Assembly (NCBI GenBank): GCA_022494885.1
Contig: JAGVSM010001220.1
Span: 186,001-250,000, forward strand
Length of the DNA stretch: 64,000 nucleotides
Direction: 5' to 3'
Source of the DNA: Micrasema longulum
Lineage: Eukaryota > Arthropoda > Insecta > Trichoptera > Brachycentridae
Part shown: positions 1 through 12,103 of the stretch, one piece after another
Layout of the letters: the number at the start of each line of letters is the position of its first letter
Numbering within the stretch: position 1 is the stretch's first letter
Program-made: the position numbers and the translations under genes
The notes under the pieces: generated by a model
Seen by the model: only the letters and a program-made list of their open reading frames with translations
Told to the model about the DNA's origin: nothing
Database searches by the model: none

Positions 1-744
1 GTTTTACATAATTAATTGAATAACCACCTCAAATTCACATAATTGCCAGCCATGACATCCACTCCGATACTCAGGAAACTGACTTTTTACAAGGGTGTTT
101 TGTGTATTTATAAAATATCTTTTTTTTACTTCCATCCTAGGTCTTTGTAATCATTTATCTTACCCATAATGGCACAAAATAGTTTTCTACAATAATAACC
201 GAATCCTATAAAACATTTTCATGTACAAACTTATGCAATGTAAAGCACACGTAGCTTATTGGCATTTCAGTCAATTCGAAGCAGGTAGTAGACATAAAAA
301 TATAATGAACAATCTAAGCAATGAGAGAGTTTGTTTATACTTTATTTTGTGTTTAAAATATCTTTTCTTGGAAATGATAACAAAATTAACGTTAAACTGA
401 ACCGGTTAACGTCTTATAATGTACATGAAAATAACCATAAAAATGTTCTCAAATTCAATCCTTTTACAAGGCAAATTTATAAAATTAATTCGTTTAATTT
501 GTTTCCCTTATTTGTAAACTAATCATAAATGTGCAAAATGACGACATGATCAACAAACCAACCTTCACAACAACGTGATGTCATCATTTTTTCTACCTAG
601 TCTACAAGTTCCGAATTAAAGAATGCAAATCTTGATAAAAGCATATCACCTTTAATCTTTCAAGCTTATTTAAAAATTCTTATATTTTTATTTTTTTAAT
701 TAATGATGTAAAAAGTAAGTCCTAAAGAAAAATTAAAACAAGTA
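1..744. other. AT-rich sequence, no gene recognised
   Basis: No exon, RNA gene or recognisable repeat was seen. The only open stretch of note (331-522) has low-complexity composition and no family resemblance. Confidence 0.5.
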
Positions 745-1104
745 AAATAATCATCATTCCATCTCCGCTCTGGCTCTTCCAGGCCCCGTGATAGATCCTG
801 TTGGATATACAGACTTCCAAAAATAATTTTAAGGTTTTTGAAAAGTTTTGTCACCATTTCGGCGAATTGATCATGTCCTATCAATTTAAAACCAATCAGT
901 GAAGAATTCCCTTCCCTCTTTTCTCAGTCTGATGAAGTGCATATTATGTACTTCTGGATTATTTTCTTTAAGCACAAAAATTCTAAGGCTACCAGATTAC
1001 GGCGAGATTCCTTCGGGCAGCTTTTCTCGTTCGACAACGAGAAAAGACTCCACAAGACAAATGCGGTTGTGCGTGATGTGGTGTACAAGCTTTGTATTTA
1101 CTTT
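745..1104 (+). mobile_element. 5'-truncated 3' end of an R1-like non-LTR retrotransposon
   Basis: This stretch aligns by eye with the end of the large R1-clade element at 31139-34498. It covers the last ORF codons (about 750-900, matching 34140-34284) and the 3' UTR (about 900-1092, matching 34285-34490). Shared landmarks include the end of the coding region before the TGA, the near-palindrome at 934-954 and the stem-loop at 1021-1046. The copy is clearly diverged, so it is an older insertion. To its right, jockey RT coding in the opposite orientation resumes at about 1105, which suggests insertion into or beside an older jockey copy. No target-site duplication could be identified. Confidence 0.75.
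1021..1046 (+). other. Perfect 11-bp stem-loop in the R1-like 3' UTR
   Basis: Arms 1021-1031 and 1036-1046 are exact reverse complements around a CGAC loop. The counterpart in the full element (34407-34422) keeps a 6-bp stem, CTCGTT/AACGAG, with loop TGAC. A conserved RNA hairpin in the 3' UTR could be a recognition structure for the element's own reverse transcriptase; that role is inference. Confidence 0.6.
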
Positions 1105-1785
1105 TTATAATTTTATTTGTTAATTGAATGGATAGGCATTTATCTTTACTAAAGTAAAGGTCATTGTCATTACACCATGTCAAGATCAAGATTTTTTCGT
1201 GAATTATGAGATAGTTTTGAAAATTTTTCGGTCGTCAGCAAACAAAATAAATTTGGGGAATTTAATGTTTGTTGTAATATCGGTAGTAAATATTAGATAT
1301 ACGACTGTTCCGAAGTTTGATCCATGTTGTATACCCGAAGTAACGTCACAGGGATCACTTGAAAATCCTTTAATTACTACGATCTGTGATCTTTGCATGA
1401 GATATGTTTTAAACCAATTTAGTAGTGAATCATGTAAACCGACACTTTGTAATTTTAGAAGTAATAGATTTTGATCGACTTTGTCGAAAGCTTAACAGAA
1501 ATCTGTATATATGGCATCCACTTTTAAATTTTAGACCGTATTATTGCTAAATTGAGTATATTGCATGAGATTTGATGTTAAAGATCGTCTGGAAAAGAAG
1601 CCATGCTTTTCTGGAAAAATGGATTTTCGTGCATGAGGAAATAATCTTTCGTAAAAGAGCCATTCTAAAATTTTACTCAGACCAAATAGTTTGGCAATCA
1701 GTTCATATTTTTATACGTCTTCTTTGTTATCTATTTTGAAGATAGGAGAGACATGAGCAGTTTTCCAAAGTGATTCCAGTTTCGA
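1105..1785 (-). pseudogene. Jockey-clade reverse transcriptase relic
   Basis: Read on the minus strand from about 1785 downwards, with several stops and frame changes, the DNA gives successive RT motifs in the right order: a WKTAHVSPIFK-like finger motif, a HGFFSRRS-like stretch, VDAIYTDFC followed by FDKVDQ (RT motif A), LQSVGLHDSLLNWF, a decayed GIPQGS-type motif, and KFILFADD (motif C, catalytic Asp pair). It ends with WCNDNDLYFSKDKC near 1110-1190. This is the normal jockey-type order, so assignment to a non-LTR RT is secure. Endonuclease and 3' end are absent and the copy is inactive. Confidence 0.8.
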
Positions 1786-3785
1786 TTGTTTTATTATAAA
1801 TAATATCAAGTGGTACCTATGCCTAAGGATTGGAAGCAGATTTTAATGAAAAGAACTAATTTAAAAACCTCACTCTATAAAACCTTAAAATTTAATATTT
1901 CGTCGGTGATACTAAAATACCATTTTACCGTTTTTTTTGTTTGTTTTAGTTTGTTTTAGTTTGTTTTACTACAGGATCTAAGAGCCGTTAGTTTTCAATT
2001 TTTGCTGTTTTTATTACAAATAATGATCGTTTCCCTGATGGAAGTATCAGAAAACCACTGATGAACAATATTTTTGGTAGATTAAAATTATTAAAAAAAT
2101 TATTAACAGAACGTTTTTAAGGTTCCCCTGCTAAAAAAATCTATTAATATCATATCACCGACGATTTGCTTCCGATTATAACTTTTGAAATATAAAACGT
2201 AAACAAGGTGAAAAATAATTTTTTGAATTTATAATGATTTTGTTTGTTTTGTTATTATTTTTACCAGTTCGAATCGCAATTATTTAAATCTGTTTCCGCT
2301 TCCTGTATGAAATAGCTTTATTTCAGTTACATTTTGCTATGGGTATTTATTAAAATTTATATTGTATTTTAAAATTTGTGCTTGAAGTAATAAATTATAA
2401 ATAAAAATTATGGCTAAATATTTTTTTTAAATCTGTTTTAAAAGCTTCGTTTTAATTATCTCATCCCGAAAGTAAATATTTTACAAGATGAGAAGTGTAC
2501 TTTCTGAGGTGCCGTTATCGATTTTGGTTTGAAATATATTCGATTTTAATTAAAGCCTCCTAGAAAATTATTCAGTGTCAAAATATATAATTAACAATAT
2601 ACTCATATACTTAACGAAATATTTATGTATCCTATTACCTACTATATTCTTAATGATTAATTTTAGTGTAGGTTCTTTAAAAGCAGTAAACCAGACAGCA
2701 AATAATGATGTTTTTTTACTGTTATTAAGATTTGATTATCAACCTAAATCAAAAATATTATAAATATAATATTTATTCTAAAATTCAATAATAATTAAAC
2801 GTTTAAAAAATAAGAAAAATGCTTTCCACAAATAACATTTTTTTAGGAGATTTACTATTTGTTGCTAGTGGAATATCTAAAAAAAATTGTCATTCTAAAT
2901 GAACTAGCTGTAAGAGATCTACGCATAGATCAGATACGTCTACATTAATAGGAAAAGTGATATCCGTACTCTACAAGCGCTTGAAATTCGGTAAACGCGC
3001 ATTTTTTTTACAGTTCCTGTCGTGTGGAATGCTTTCTCAACAAAAGAGCGAACAGTTTAAGAGAAGTGATGTTTCGAATAAAACTTGATACTCTATATAC
3101 TTGGTATAAATCCATATCATTTTATTAAACTGTGCGATTTGGTTAAAAACTTAGTAAAATAATGAATATAAGAGGTTTAGAAAAATCCTTGCAACAATAT
3201 TTTCTTGTTTATCAAAAAATACTAATTTACCTACGAACATTTTCAACGAGTTTCGGAGCCCTGCTTAAAATTAAATAATTTAGGCGTCTATTTAAATACA
3301 CTTTTAAGGTGAAAATTTTGAACAAGAAGTTAAGTAAGCGAAGTTCAAAGTAATCTATGGAAGCCATTTTGACATTTTAATTACGCAAAAAATTAATTCA
3401 CCCTTCTACATTACATTTTCGGCTTTATTTTTTTGATTTTTTTTCGAGCAACATTAGAGCAGACATTGTTGGTAGATAATATTTATTTGAAACTAGTTGA
3501 ATAAACACCGCAGAAAAAAAAACTTAATAAAATAAAGTGAATTCATTTCTATCAGGTGATTATAAATGCTATCTTTATTATGTTGTTTCGTTCTTTTTTC
3601 ATTGATTTATTTGTCTTTTGTAAAATTATATTTTCACATTGTCGGACCAAATTTCCATTTCCTCCAAATAATAAAAAATTTTGCAAAGTTCTATTTTTTA
3701 AAAAAATAAACAAAATTAAATAGAACTTACAATAAGTACTTACAAACAAATTGATTTAATACTAGTTATCAATACTTACTTATCG
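1786..3785. other. AT-rich sequence, no gene recognised
   Basis: No exon was recognised. It holds a short 10-bp tandem repeat (1941-1970) and, at about 2890-3150 on the + strand, a stretch that might be a very decayed RT C-terminal tail (VPVVWNAFSTKER-like). That match is too weak to annotate. Confidence 0.4.
1941..1970. repeat. 10-bp tandem repeat, three units
   Basis: TTGTTTTAGT occurs twice and then as TTGTTTTACT. It is a short minisatellite with no evident function. Confidence 0.8.
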
Positions 3786-3789
3786 TATC

Positions 3790-4705
3790 CGGACTCTAAT
3801 GTGCATCGACAGATATCGACTTGTCAGTAACCATCATCAAATCTTCCTCTTCACAAGGTAGCTGCATTTGTAGACACCGCAGCAGATGAGGATCATCCTG
3901 TACCTCTGCACAATCGCAATGTCATCTCCCTCTAGAAAACTCCACCTCTCTTGATTGTATTTGCACCTAGTTACCCCTACCCTTAGTCTGTTGAGAACTT
4001 TTGGATATTTGGAAATGTTCGATTTTCTCTCTTATTTGTGACCCCTAGTTCTCTTCTTGCCTTCCTATTGTTAATATGGAAAGCACAGAGTTAACTTTTC
4101 TTTGTATTTAGCTTTTACATTTGTTTTCATTGTATTGCTCAAGTACGTTAATAGTTTGGGCAAGTTTTTCCCCCTCCAGATGAAAAGAGTCTTCTTCAGC
4201 AGTTTTTGCTGTGTCATCAGCGTAAATGAATTACCTGATCTCCTCTGGTATCAGTTGATCGTGCGTTTATATGGAGTATAGGATTGGCGCTTTCCTGTAG
4301 CAGTCTATTTTTCTGAGAATCTCTATCGACTGTCCTTGCTCTGAAGAAGCTCTGAAGAGTTACATAAAATCGTCTATTATTCAAAAAGGATTAAGGATGT
4401 AAAGTTTTTTGTGACATTGAATATCTTATTTACCAGTTTGGCATGGTCCCCCGAATAGTAAGCGGCCGTGAGATCCACAAATTCCACTTCCAATACCTTT
4501 TTTCTTTGAAAACCGTCCTCGATGTGCTCCACCAAGTTGAGTACCAGTCCAGTACACGATCTTCCCGGATCGAAACCTGTCTGCTCTTTTATGATATGGC
4601 GGTCCATATGGTCTGAGACTCGATTGAAGGATGCCGGTAGTTTTGGATGGTGTATGAGGCTGAGTTTCCTCATCTCCGCCCACTCCTTCAACCTCGTTTC
4701 GTACT
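3790..4705 (-). pseudogene. Non-LTR reverse transcriptase relic with C-terminal zinc knuckle
   Basis: On the minus strand the DNA reads, across frame changes: HIIKEQTGFDPGRSCTG and VLNLVEHIEDGF (4500-4620), FVDLTAAY (RT motif A), NRRFYVTLQ, FIYADDTA (motif C, complement of 4209-4231, catalytic Asp pair intact), CAFHINN, and finally CDCAEVQDDPHLLRC (about 3860-3910), a C-terminal CCHC-like knuckle. The order is that of one jockey-like ORF2 of a type common in arthropod genomes. Endonuclease and N-terminal RT parts are missing and several frameshifts are present. Open stretches on the opposite strand here are shadows. Confidence 0.8.
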
Positions 4706-5439
4706 CGTTAGTCTTGATATATCTTGCGATCCAGGGGGCACCGGATGGTTTTTGATTATCATTGTTGTTTTTTCTCTTACTTCCCTTTCATTCGGTTCAG
4801 TTAGTTTGATGGTTTGCAATCTGTCGTGGAGACTCATTTCTTGCCTCCCAATTTTCGATAGGAAAGAGGAAATAAAAAAGTGTAAAAGAGGGGTGTTCAT
4901 GTAAAAAAAGCGAAATGTTTCTTCCGGCGTATTTTTATTTGTAAATTCTAAACGACATTTTTTCTAAAAAAATAAATAAAACCACTTTGTTTTTAACCAC
5001 TTATTTTTATTTTTCACCCACCGGTTTCAAAGCAAACAAGCTTCTTTGTCAAGGTTTACGTAACTTTTTTTTATTTTTTCGTACATTTTATTCATTTTTC
5101 AGACATTTTTTCTGTCAAATAATCAATATTGTTTTTGTAAAGTATTATTATTTTGATGGTAAATAAAAACCATTTTTTAATTTGAAATTTCTTTCTTTTC
5201 AAACATTCTTAGGTATTATATTTTAGAGTATTTTTCATTATAAATATAAGATAAAAGTATTAAGTTCTCAAAATCGCACCTATTTAAGGACCTTTAAAAC
5301 TTCATTTTAACCTCATTTTTATCGTTGTTATCTTAATGACTGAAAAAATGTATCCGTTAAACGAATAAACTGTCGCACTACAAGTACCGCACCATAAAAA
5401 AACATCAATAAAACGCTTGGGATGAAATATGGTTACGAA
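4706..5439. other. No gene recognised; contains a dispersed repeat
   Basis: The left part (4706-4910) is open on the minus strand but not recognisable. The centre holds a repeat shared with 40944-41039. The rest is AT-rich. Confidence 0.4.
4969..5061 (+). repeat. Dispersed repeat with ACCGGTTTCAAAGCAA core (copy 1)
   Basis: About 90 bp match 40944-41039 in the same orientation with few differences, including TTTGTTTTTAACCACT and CTTCTTTGTCAAGGTTTACG. The core ACCGGTTTC(A/G)(A/G)AGCAA also occurs as inverted arms at 29053-29115. It is probably the end of an unidentified mobile element. Confidence 0.75.
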
Positions 5440-5462
5440 AAAAGTCTCATTTTTATATATAA

Positions 5463-5840
5463 CTCGAATTCGCTTCATTAGTATGGTCCCCTCAATATAA
5501 TGTATATATTAATCAAATTGAAAACATTCAAAAGAAATTTATAAGGAGCCTGGAATATCGTTTTGGTAACATTGAAAATGATTACGGCGCATCTTTGATC
5601 AATTTTAATATAGAATCACTACAAAAAAGGCGCCTTAGATATGATTTAATTTTTCTTTTCAAAATTCTCAATAACATGGTTGATTCGCCGTATCTTTTAC
5701 AAAATATTGGTTTCCGTTGTCCTCTTCGCTATACTAGATTAAATTCCCTTTTTTTGTACCAACTTGTAAAAACAATTAAACCTCGAATTCATTCATTAGA
5801 CGTACTTGTAGAAATTATAACGGACTCAGTATTGATGTAG
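5463..5840 (+). pseudogene. C-terminal part of a jockey-type RT, frameshifted
   Basis: The frame is open from 5463 to the TAG at 5838-5840. It begins LEFASLVWSPQYNVYI, then NIQKKFIRSLEYRF, LQKRRLRYDLIFLFKILNN and DSPYLLQNIGFRCPLR, which is typical jockey C-terminal sequence after the RT palm and thumb. The inverted copy (12437-12705) has one extra base where this copy reads a run of seven T (5748-5754). In the other copy the frame then continues about 60 codons further to a TGA. This copy therefore carries a one-base deletion that changes its last residues and stops it early. Confidence 0.8.
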
Positions 5841-6239
5841 ACATTTTTAACTGCACGTTGCATTTGTACAGAAAATTTCTTCATGGGGTCGATTATTTGG
5901 TATAGTTGCTGAATGTACATCTTGAGTGGTTTATGCTATGCATATGTGCCGTATGTAATGTATATGTTTGTGTATGTTTTATATATGCGTTCATGTGTGT
6001 GCGTGGATGGCTCGGAATGTACATTCGGTATTTTTATTTATTTTAATTTATTACCTCCATGGAAAACGCAAATGTCAACAATTATCTTTTTTTCACTTAA
6101 AATTCTTATTTATTTTTTATTTTTTGTCACATTTAATGTTTGTATCTTTTTAATTTATGAAAACTTAATTGGTCTTTTTATGTTAAAAAATTGTTGTTTT
6201 TAATACTGATTTTGTATGACTGTATGTTTTCTAAATAAA

Positions 6240-6241
<2 letters not shown>

Positions 6242-6276
<35 letters not shown>
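6242..6276 (+). repeat. Poly(A) tail, 35 A
   Basis: An uninterrupted A run directly follows CTAAATAAAATA at the end of the LINE. It marks the 3' end of a target-primed insertion. Confidence 0.9.
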
Positions 6277-6279
<3 letters not shown>

Positions 6280-6546
6280 CAGTCAGCAGACAGGAGACAA
6301 GTTAGAAAAACTTTGTACGGAAGGTTTAAAGATGAAAAAAGTTTGGAGAAATGTAAACTGTAAACGCTATTTGTAGCTGGATATGCAACGGCCGTTGAGG
6401 TTTTTAAGCGAGTCTGGCCTCAATAAAAAATTTAAAAAAGCATATATTCGTTTTAAATGTTGGTACCAAAAAACTTTACTGATATCTTTCTCTTTACCTT
6501 AAAAAAATATGATTGAATGATGAATATTACACAAACTATAAAGTGA

Positions 6547-6680
6547 GCACTTAAACCAGCAGCATCTGGTCAAAAGCCCTGTAAAACTCTAGATTTTCCC
6601 TAAAATGTTCTCCATCTCTGTTAAAATATGTCAATCTTTCATTTTGGGGTGAAATTCCAGTTCTTGTACATAAAAATTTC
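6547..6680 (-). repeat. Copy of a small interspersed repeat family (acagggctt family)
   Basis: Its reverse complement contains AACAGAGATGGAGAACAT, TTTTACAGGGCTTTTGACCA and GCTGGTTTAAGTG. The same string of motifs, in the same order, recurs at 10585-10670 (-), 38440-38610 (+), 49660-49760 (-), 51020-51115 (+) and partly at 37535-37590 (+). No coding capacity or tRNA-like promoter boxes were seen. Confidence 0.65.
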
Positions 6681-8324
6681 GACGGACTCAAAGTATTGTT
6701 AAATAAATAAATATAAATACGTCGCAACTCGTAACATAGCATTATTAAAGAATGAGCTACCCATCCGTTTATAGATTAAAAAATGATGTCGACTTTGTGT
6801 CGGAATCATCTTTCGTAAAAAAAAAATACTTTCGGTCGCACATCATCGCGAGAAAAATAAAGAATCTAGCTTCATAAACAGAGAAATTGGAAATCGTAAT
6901 GGCTTCATAATATTTCCATCCATCAACCTTTTGACCCGTGACGTCAACGTCAATCCCTTTTTGCCTGACAGAACCTGTCTTAAAATTGCTGAAATTGGCT
7001 CGGATTTTTTAAACATTTTGCTTTAAAATTGGTGTAATAAAAAAACAAAGTGTAAATCATAAGTGCGTACGTACTGTTAGAATTTCAAACGAAATCACGT
7101 TGCTTATTAATTACTTAACAAGTTCTATCATTAAATTTGTGAAAAACTTTAAATGGATGTATGTACAATGTTTGCTTTTTTATTATTCATAACATCTGTT
7201 GTTTTTCCTAATATAAATATAAAAAAAATAGTATTTTTATTGATTTATTTAACATTCCATGAAACTTATACATAATTACAATAAAACTAGTGAAAAAAAT
7301 ACAACAAAAAATAGCATAATTTTAAAAAAGAACAAAAATACTAGAAAAGTATACAATGGTTAACAGTTTTTATATATAAATAAAGAAACATTACATCTGT
7401 AATAAATATTTACCTGTATAAAAAAAATTAAAGAAAACATCAGTTTTAAAAAAGAGGAAGAGAAGAAAAAAACGAGACAGAAAAATTAAAGTGCTTTAAA
7501 AGAAAAGTTAAAAAGTTTACTTCAAGGTTTATATAAATATGAATACATAACAACAATATTTTTTTAAAATAATTATACACACAAGAGTTGTGAAAAAGTG
7601 AAGAACAAATCATTATTTGAATTTTTCATTGTTAATTCTTTTTAAAACACAGGACTTGGTCATCAGCGTCGTGGTACAAAATAAATCTAAATAATCACTG
7701 TATTGATTCGCAAGTCACTGCATGCGAATACTTGGTGAATTCAATGAATAATTAGTACTATGATAATGACTGTAAAACAAAAAAAAATATCTTGTTGGTC
7801 TATGTGGAATACGAAAGTTTATTAAAGTTAACAGTTCTGGGTCAATCAAGGTCAAATCAATCTATTTAATTATTTAATAATTTATAAATAAACAAGAGGT
7901 CATTTATTGTCCTCCTGCTTGGTAGTAACGGTATAGTTAAAATTAGTTATCAGATATTTATAATTTATTTCTGACACAGATAGACCTAATTTAAATTGAA
8001 TGTATATTAAAAACTTCTTTTGTACTCATTCAAGATCATATGAGTTGCAGTAATAAGCGGAACTGCAGATGCATACTCTAGCTGTGATCTTACAATATAA
8101 CAAAGTAAAATTACGATTGTTTCAATATTTTGTTTATTTGCAGTGTATCTGGAAAGTTGTATTTATTTTAAATGTTTAATACACATTTTGTCAATGATTT
8201 CATGCAACTTTTTATATAAATACATCTAGGTACTCCTCTTCGGCATTTTCAATTTAAAGGAGTCAGCATCTATAGAGCTTGAAATGTGAAGTCAGATATT
8301 AGAAACCTCACTTCACATCATTCC
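6681..8324. other. AT-rich sequence, no gene recognised
   Basis: Nothing recognisable apart from A-rich and T-rich low-complexity stretches (7230-7560) that could be decayed LINE tails. Confidence 0.4.
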
Positions 8325-8575
8325 ATCGACATCAATCCCTTTCCGCACCTAATAGTGCAAAGGGCACTGCATTGGTACACCAATCGCAGCGTATCTTGAT
8401 TTTGTTTTTATTACATGAAGGCAAGATTCAGATACCAGTACAGGGACTATGAGAATATTCTAGAGTGAAAACACCCTTTTGAATAAATATTTCATATCAA
8501 CCATATCGGGAATCGAATCCGAGACCCCTTGCATGGTAGGCATTCGCGCTGACTATTACTCTACGAGGCCGCATC
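8325..8575 (-). mobile_element. tRNA-derived SINE (copy 1)
   Basis: Read on the minus strand, the head (about 8575-8500) has a TAGAGTAATAGTCAGCG A-box-like sequence and a GGATTCGATTCCC B box, the two internal Pol III promoter elements of tRNA genes. The body and tail extend to about 8325 and end in GTGCCCTTTGCACTATTAGG. A second copy with the same head and tail lies at 41398-41635, also on the minus strand. It does not fold as a functional tRNA. Confidence 0.75.
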
Positions 8576-11500
8576 ATTTCAATGGAAGCAATATTACTGA
8601 TGATTAAACTCGAAATTCTATACAGATGGTTAGCTTAATCTAAAGTATAGCGATTGACATCTTCAATTATTTTTTTTAAAATCCCATGACAAATAAATGC
8701 GGGATAAAAATTGCGGAAATGCCCTGTCTTGTCATCGGTCATCTTTTCAAATTTCAATACTTAATATTTTTTACTTTTCTGTAGCTGGTAATAATGCATA
8801 TACATACATATACTTCCATTAAAATTTCGTATAGAATAATTTCGTAAAGGAGAAAAATAATTTATTCAACCGCCCGAAATCTGGCAAGGAACATTCCATT
8901 CCTAGATAACAACTTTAAAAGCTCGTTTGTCACTGCAAAAAAATAAAACCTAGTAACTAACATTTAACTTACTAGGTTTCAAAATGGCTACAGGTAATCA
9001 ATAATATTAATTTTTGACTTTTCGAATCATCTACTCGGCATAAAATATTGCATTTAATTTGGTAATGTATCCAAAATAAAACAAGTTTATTGGATTATAA
9101 TTCTACTTAATTTTTTAAAAAATATACAAAAGGTATATTATGACGCGATTCGTCTTGTTAGGATATTTTCAAACCAACATGTTTGTTTGAAAATGAAGGT
9201 TAAAGGTTATTGGTTGAATTTGATCATACGACGTCTGAGATGACGCAATGAAAACACGTATAGACAGGTAGGTAGAGCATACCGAGGTAGATGGAGATAA
9301 TAGGAAAGTTAAGTATGCCGTCTCGGTATGTACCGATGAAGGTGGCGTTTGTAATTGCAGCCCTGAAGTGTAAGATTGATCTTCCTACTTTCTATTTAAT
9401 AAAACATTTCTTGATACGCTGCAATCGGAGTACCAATGCAGTGTCCCATACACCACTGTGTTCGGATAGATAAATTAATTAAATTGATTAAAAACAAACC
9501 TTTGTTGATTTCTTTGGTATGTATGAATACAAGCTATGTTACATTTTTTTTCTTAAATAATATAATAATTAAAACGGAACTTAAACTACTGATTGCTTAG
9601 AAATGTGGTAAATGAATTCCAATCATAAATAAAATGGTTCAACTTTTCCATCCAGATATCCACAAGATTTGCAAATTAGATCTCAACACCTCCTATGGAT
9701 TAAACTAAAAGGATCATGGATCGTATCCTCACATTTCCCTACACCAGAACCTGTATCCATTAAGTAACTGTTATCTTCAATACATTCACCAGAGACTCAC
9801 ATATCCAAACTCCATGACTCAAGAATCAGAATCTTGGAAAATTTAACAAAAATCGTAAAAATTCCGATTTCGGCGTCTGTTAGCCATTATTTCTATACAT
9901 ATTCAGTTATATAAGAGGCATATGGCCAGTAATATAGCCAACGTAAAAAAATACAATCCACGCTAATTTTACCGCTCGTTCTGAGGATTTGGATGATACG
10001 TTTGAGATGGTCCTTATTGTAGCATTCGTTTTCAAATATTGAATCTAGAAATTATCTTCATTATGAAAGGTTGCTAAAACGAAAAAAAGGCTAATTGAAA
10101 AACGATTAAATGTTGGTAAATAATTGTTTTTATTCGGTTACAAAGAGACGGATGGGATACGGATCTTGAAACTCGTAGACATAGAAAAGTCGGTAAATGG
10201 TAAGGTCGTCGCCAGACAAGAATGCTAGCTACTCTAACGTGTTCATCAAAGGCGTTATAGTTTTTATTTATACTCTCATTAACATTAATTATATATCTGT
10301 GAGTATGAAAATACTCTGAGGCACCGATAACTTATTTTAAGGTGACTTAAAAATATTTCTTAACTTTTGTTGTTTAAATAGTTTTTTAAGTTATTTTGAT
10401 AATTCAGTATAAGAATATTATGGACACTCATAAACATTTGATACGGTGCCGACAATATTTTTTTATTCGAAAATATGTGATCTATTAGAAAGCTAATGCT
10501 CTCTGTAACTCTTGCTGGTAAAGTTTTTTCGCAAATCTTCGCAAGTTTTTGTATTTATGCGTATTGCTTGTAGATTATATTAGGTTTTAAGCCCTGTAAA
10601 TGCCTAGGCTTCCATATTCCCTCCTCATATATGTTTTCCGTCTCTGTTGCAACAAATTTGTATTTGATAACAGTTAGATTATTTATATATATATGGACGT
10701 AAGGTTATTATTGTGACGTTTAAAAAATAAATATATTCACAACTCTTTAACTAGTTACTGGTATTTCACGTCTGCAAAATATATTTATATAAAATAAGGT
10801 GCTGTAGTTTTAGGTATGAATTATTTCGCAGATTTATTTTACACTTTTGAAAAGATCGATGTTTTTAAATCACAAATAGCATCACTAATTCTAATTAAGC
10901 AGCTTTCACTTGTTTTTAAATGTTTTCAAATAATTCCATTTTAATACACTTTACTTTTAATAATGTTTATAATTATAATAAAAACAGTACTTTTATTCAA
11001 GGTTTTTTCTTTTTATTAATTTATTTTGTTGAATTTGGTCATGCTTTGTCTTTATTATAACATCAACGGTAAATAATTAAATGCAATATATTCAGAAGCT
11101 TACCCGATAATAATTTAATCTAATAGAAGTTCAATGTATATGTACCTACTACATATATAAAACTCTCTAAATGACACAATTTGAGAAAACAAGTCAAAAA
11201 TGCAGTTGTGTAATTTTTCGATCTTTCTCAATTATTCTCTAAATCTTCTGAGGTTTACTTTCAAAGTAAGCATATTTTTAAACCACAAAAGTTTGTTTTT
11301 TTTATGTTTTCAGGCAAATTATTTTAATTACATTTAAGATTTTTTTTTCGAAATCTTGTCTCTTAAAAAGGTATGTCTTATTAAAACAATTCAAATGGTT
11401 TCGTGAGTATGCATCATGTCCAAAAAAAAGACCAGAAAAAATTGAATATTTAAACTTTGAACTGATTTTTCTCAGTATGGACAATAATGCATTCATTCAG

Positions 11501-12103
11501 AGGGTTTTATCAGGATACCGACGATATATACGTGTGTATGTGAATGTATGTCGCGTCAATCGCGTTTCTTCCCTGGGGAAATATACAGCCCTATAGTGTG
11601 ACGTCACTTCCGACCACTTCTCTCTACAGGCTACTTCCTTCAGAAAGTAATTGTACACAGGATGAAGAGAAGGCTTGAATTTCTTTGAACCTTCCGCAAG
11701 GATAGGGATCCAAGTACATTGTGTCGTGAACCTACGTGCGAGTAGGGCCCTCCCTTGCCATGTATGAAAAATGGATACATATTATATTACATACCTACAT
11801 ATATTATGTAAACAAGCAGAAGGACATTAACAAATATAACTTGTTTATTCAATGATTATAAACTAGTTTTAAAAAAAAAATAAAACTTTTTTACCTTAAA
11901 GTTGTAAATAACTCACTAATATAAAATTGAAAATGAGTTCTGGTAGAGCGGGTAAAAATCTCGGACATTTGATCCGTGAAACTAGCTACGGGAACACAAC
12001 CTGGTTCTTAAATAACTGACAAAACAATTGATGGAATACCTTTTTGAGGAAAGAATAAGAGGTCGAAAGGACTCTTACGACCTCTCATTGGTTAGTTTTT
12101 TAT
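8576..12103. other. AT-rich sequence, no gene recognised
   Basis: It contains one copy of the acagggctt repeat (10585-10670), an 11-bp inverted repeat (8946-8956/8969-8979), and a patch of higher GC (about 11540-11760) with a TGACGTCA palindrome that I could not assign. Confidence 0.4.
10585..10670 (-). repeat. acagggctt-family repeat
   Basis: The reverse complement reads CAACAGAGACGGAAAACAT, GGGAATATGGAAG and GGCATTTACAGGGCTTA, matching the copies at 38440-38610 and 51020-51115. Confidence 0.6.

Larger units (their letters stand above)
5440..6276 (+). mobile_element. 5'-truncated jockey-type LINE 3' end with poly(A) tail
   Basis: It contains the end of the RT ORF (5463-5840 plus a frameshifted remainder to about 5910), a roughly 330-bp 3' UTR, an AATAAA-like signal and a run of 35 A at 6242-6276. 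About 600 bp of it are repeated in inverted orientation at 12104-12705. A long pure poly(A) fits a fairly recent insertion. No target-site duplication could be found by eye. Confidence 0.85.

Noticed and set aside
2890..3150. RT C-terminal tail on the + strand
   Set aside because: The likeness is limited to a few residues over several frame breaks and is not enough to annotate.
5913..6203. Open frame of 96 codons, with a matching 108-codon frame in the inverted copy (12110-12436)
   Set aside because: Both lie in the 3' UTR of the jockey-type LINE. The similarity is explained by the copies being related at the DNA level; composition is low-complexity and hydrophobic, and no family match is seen.
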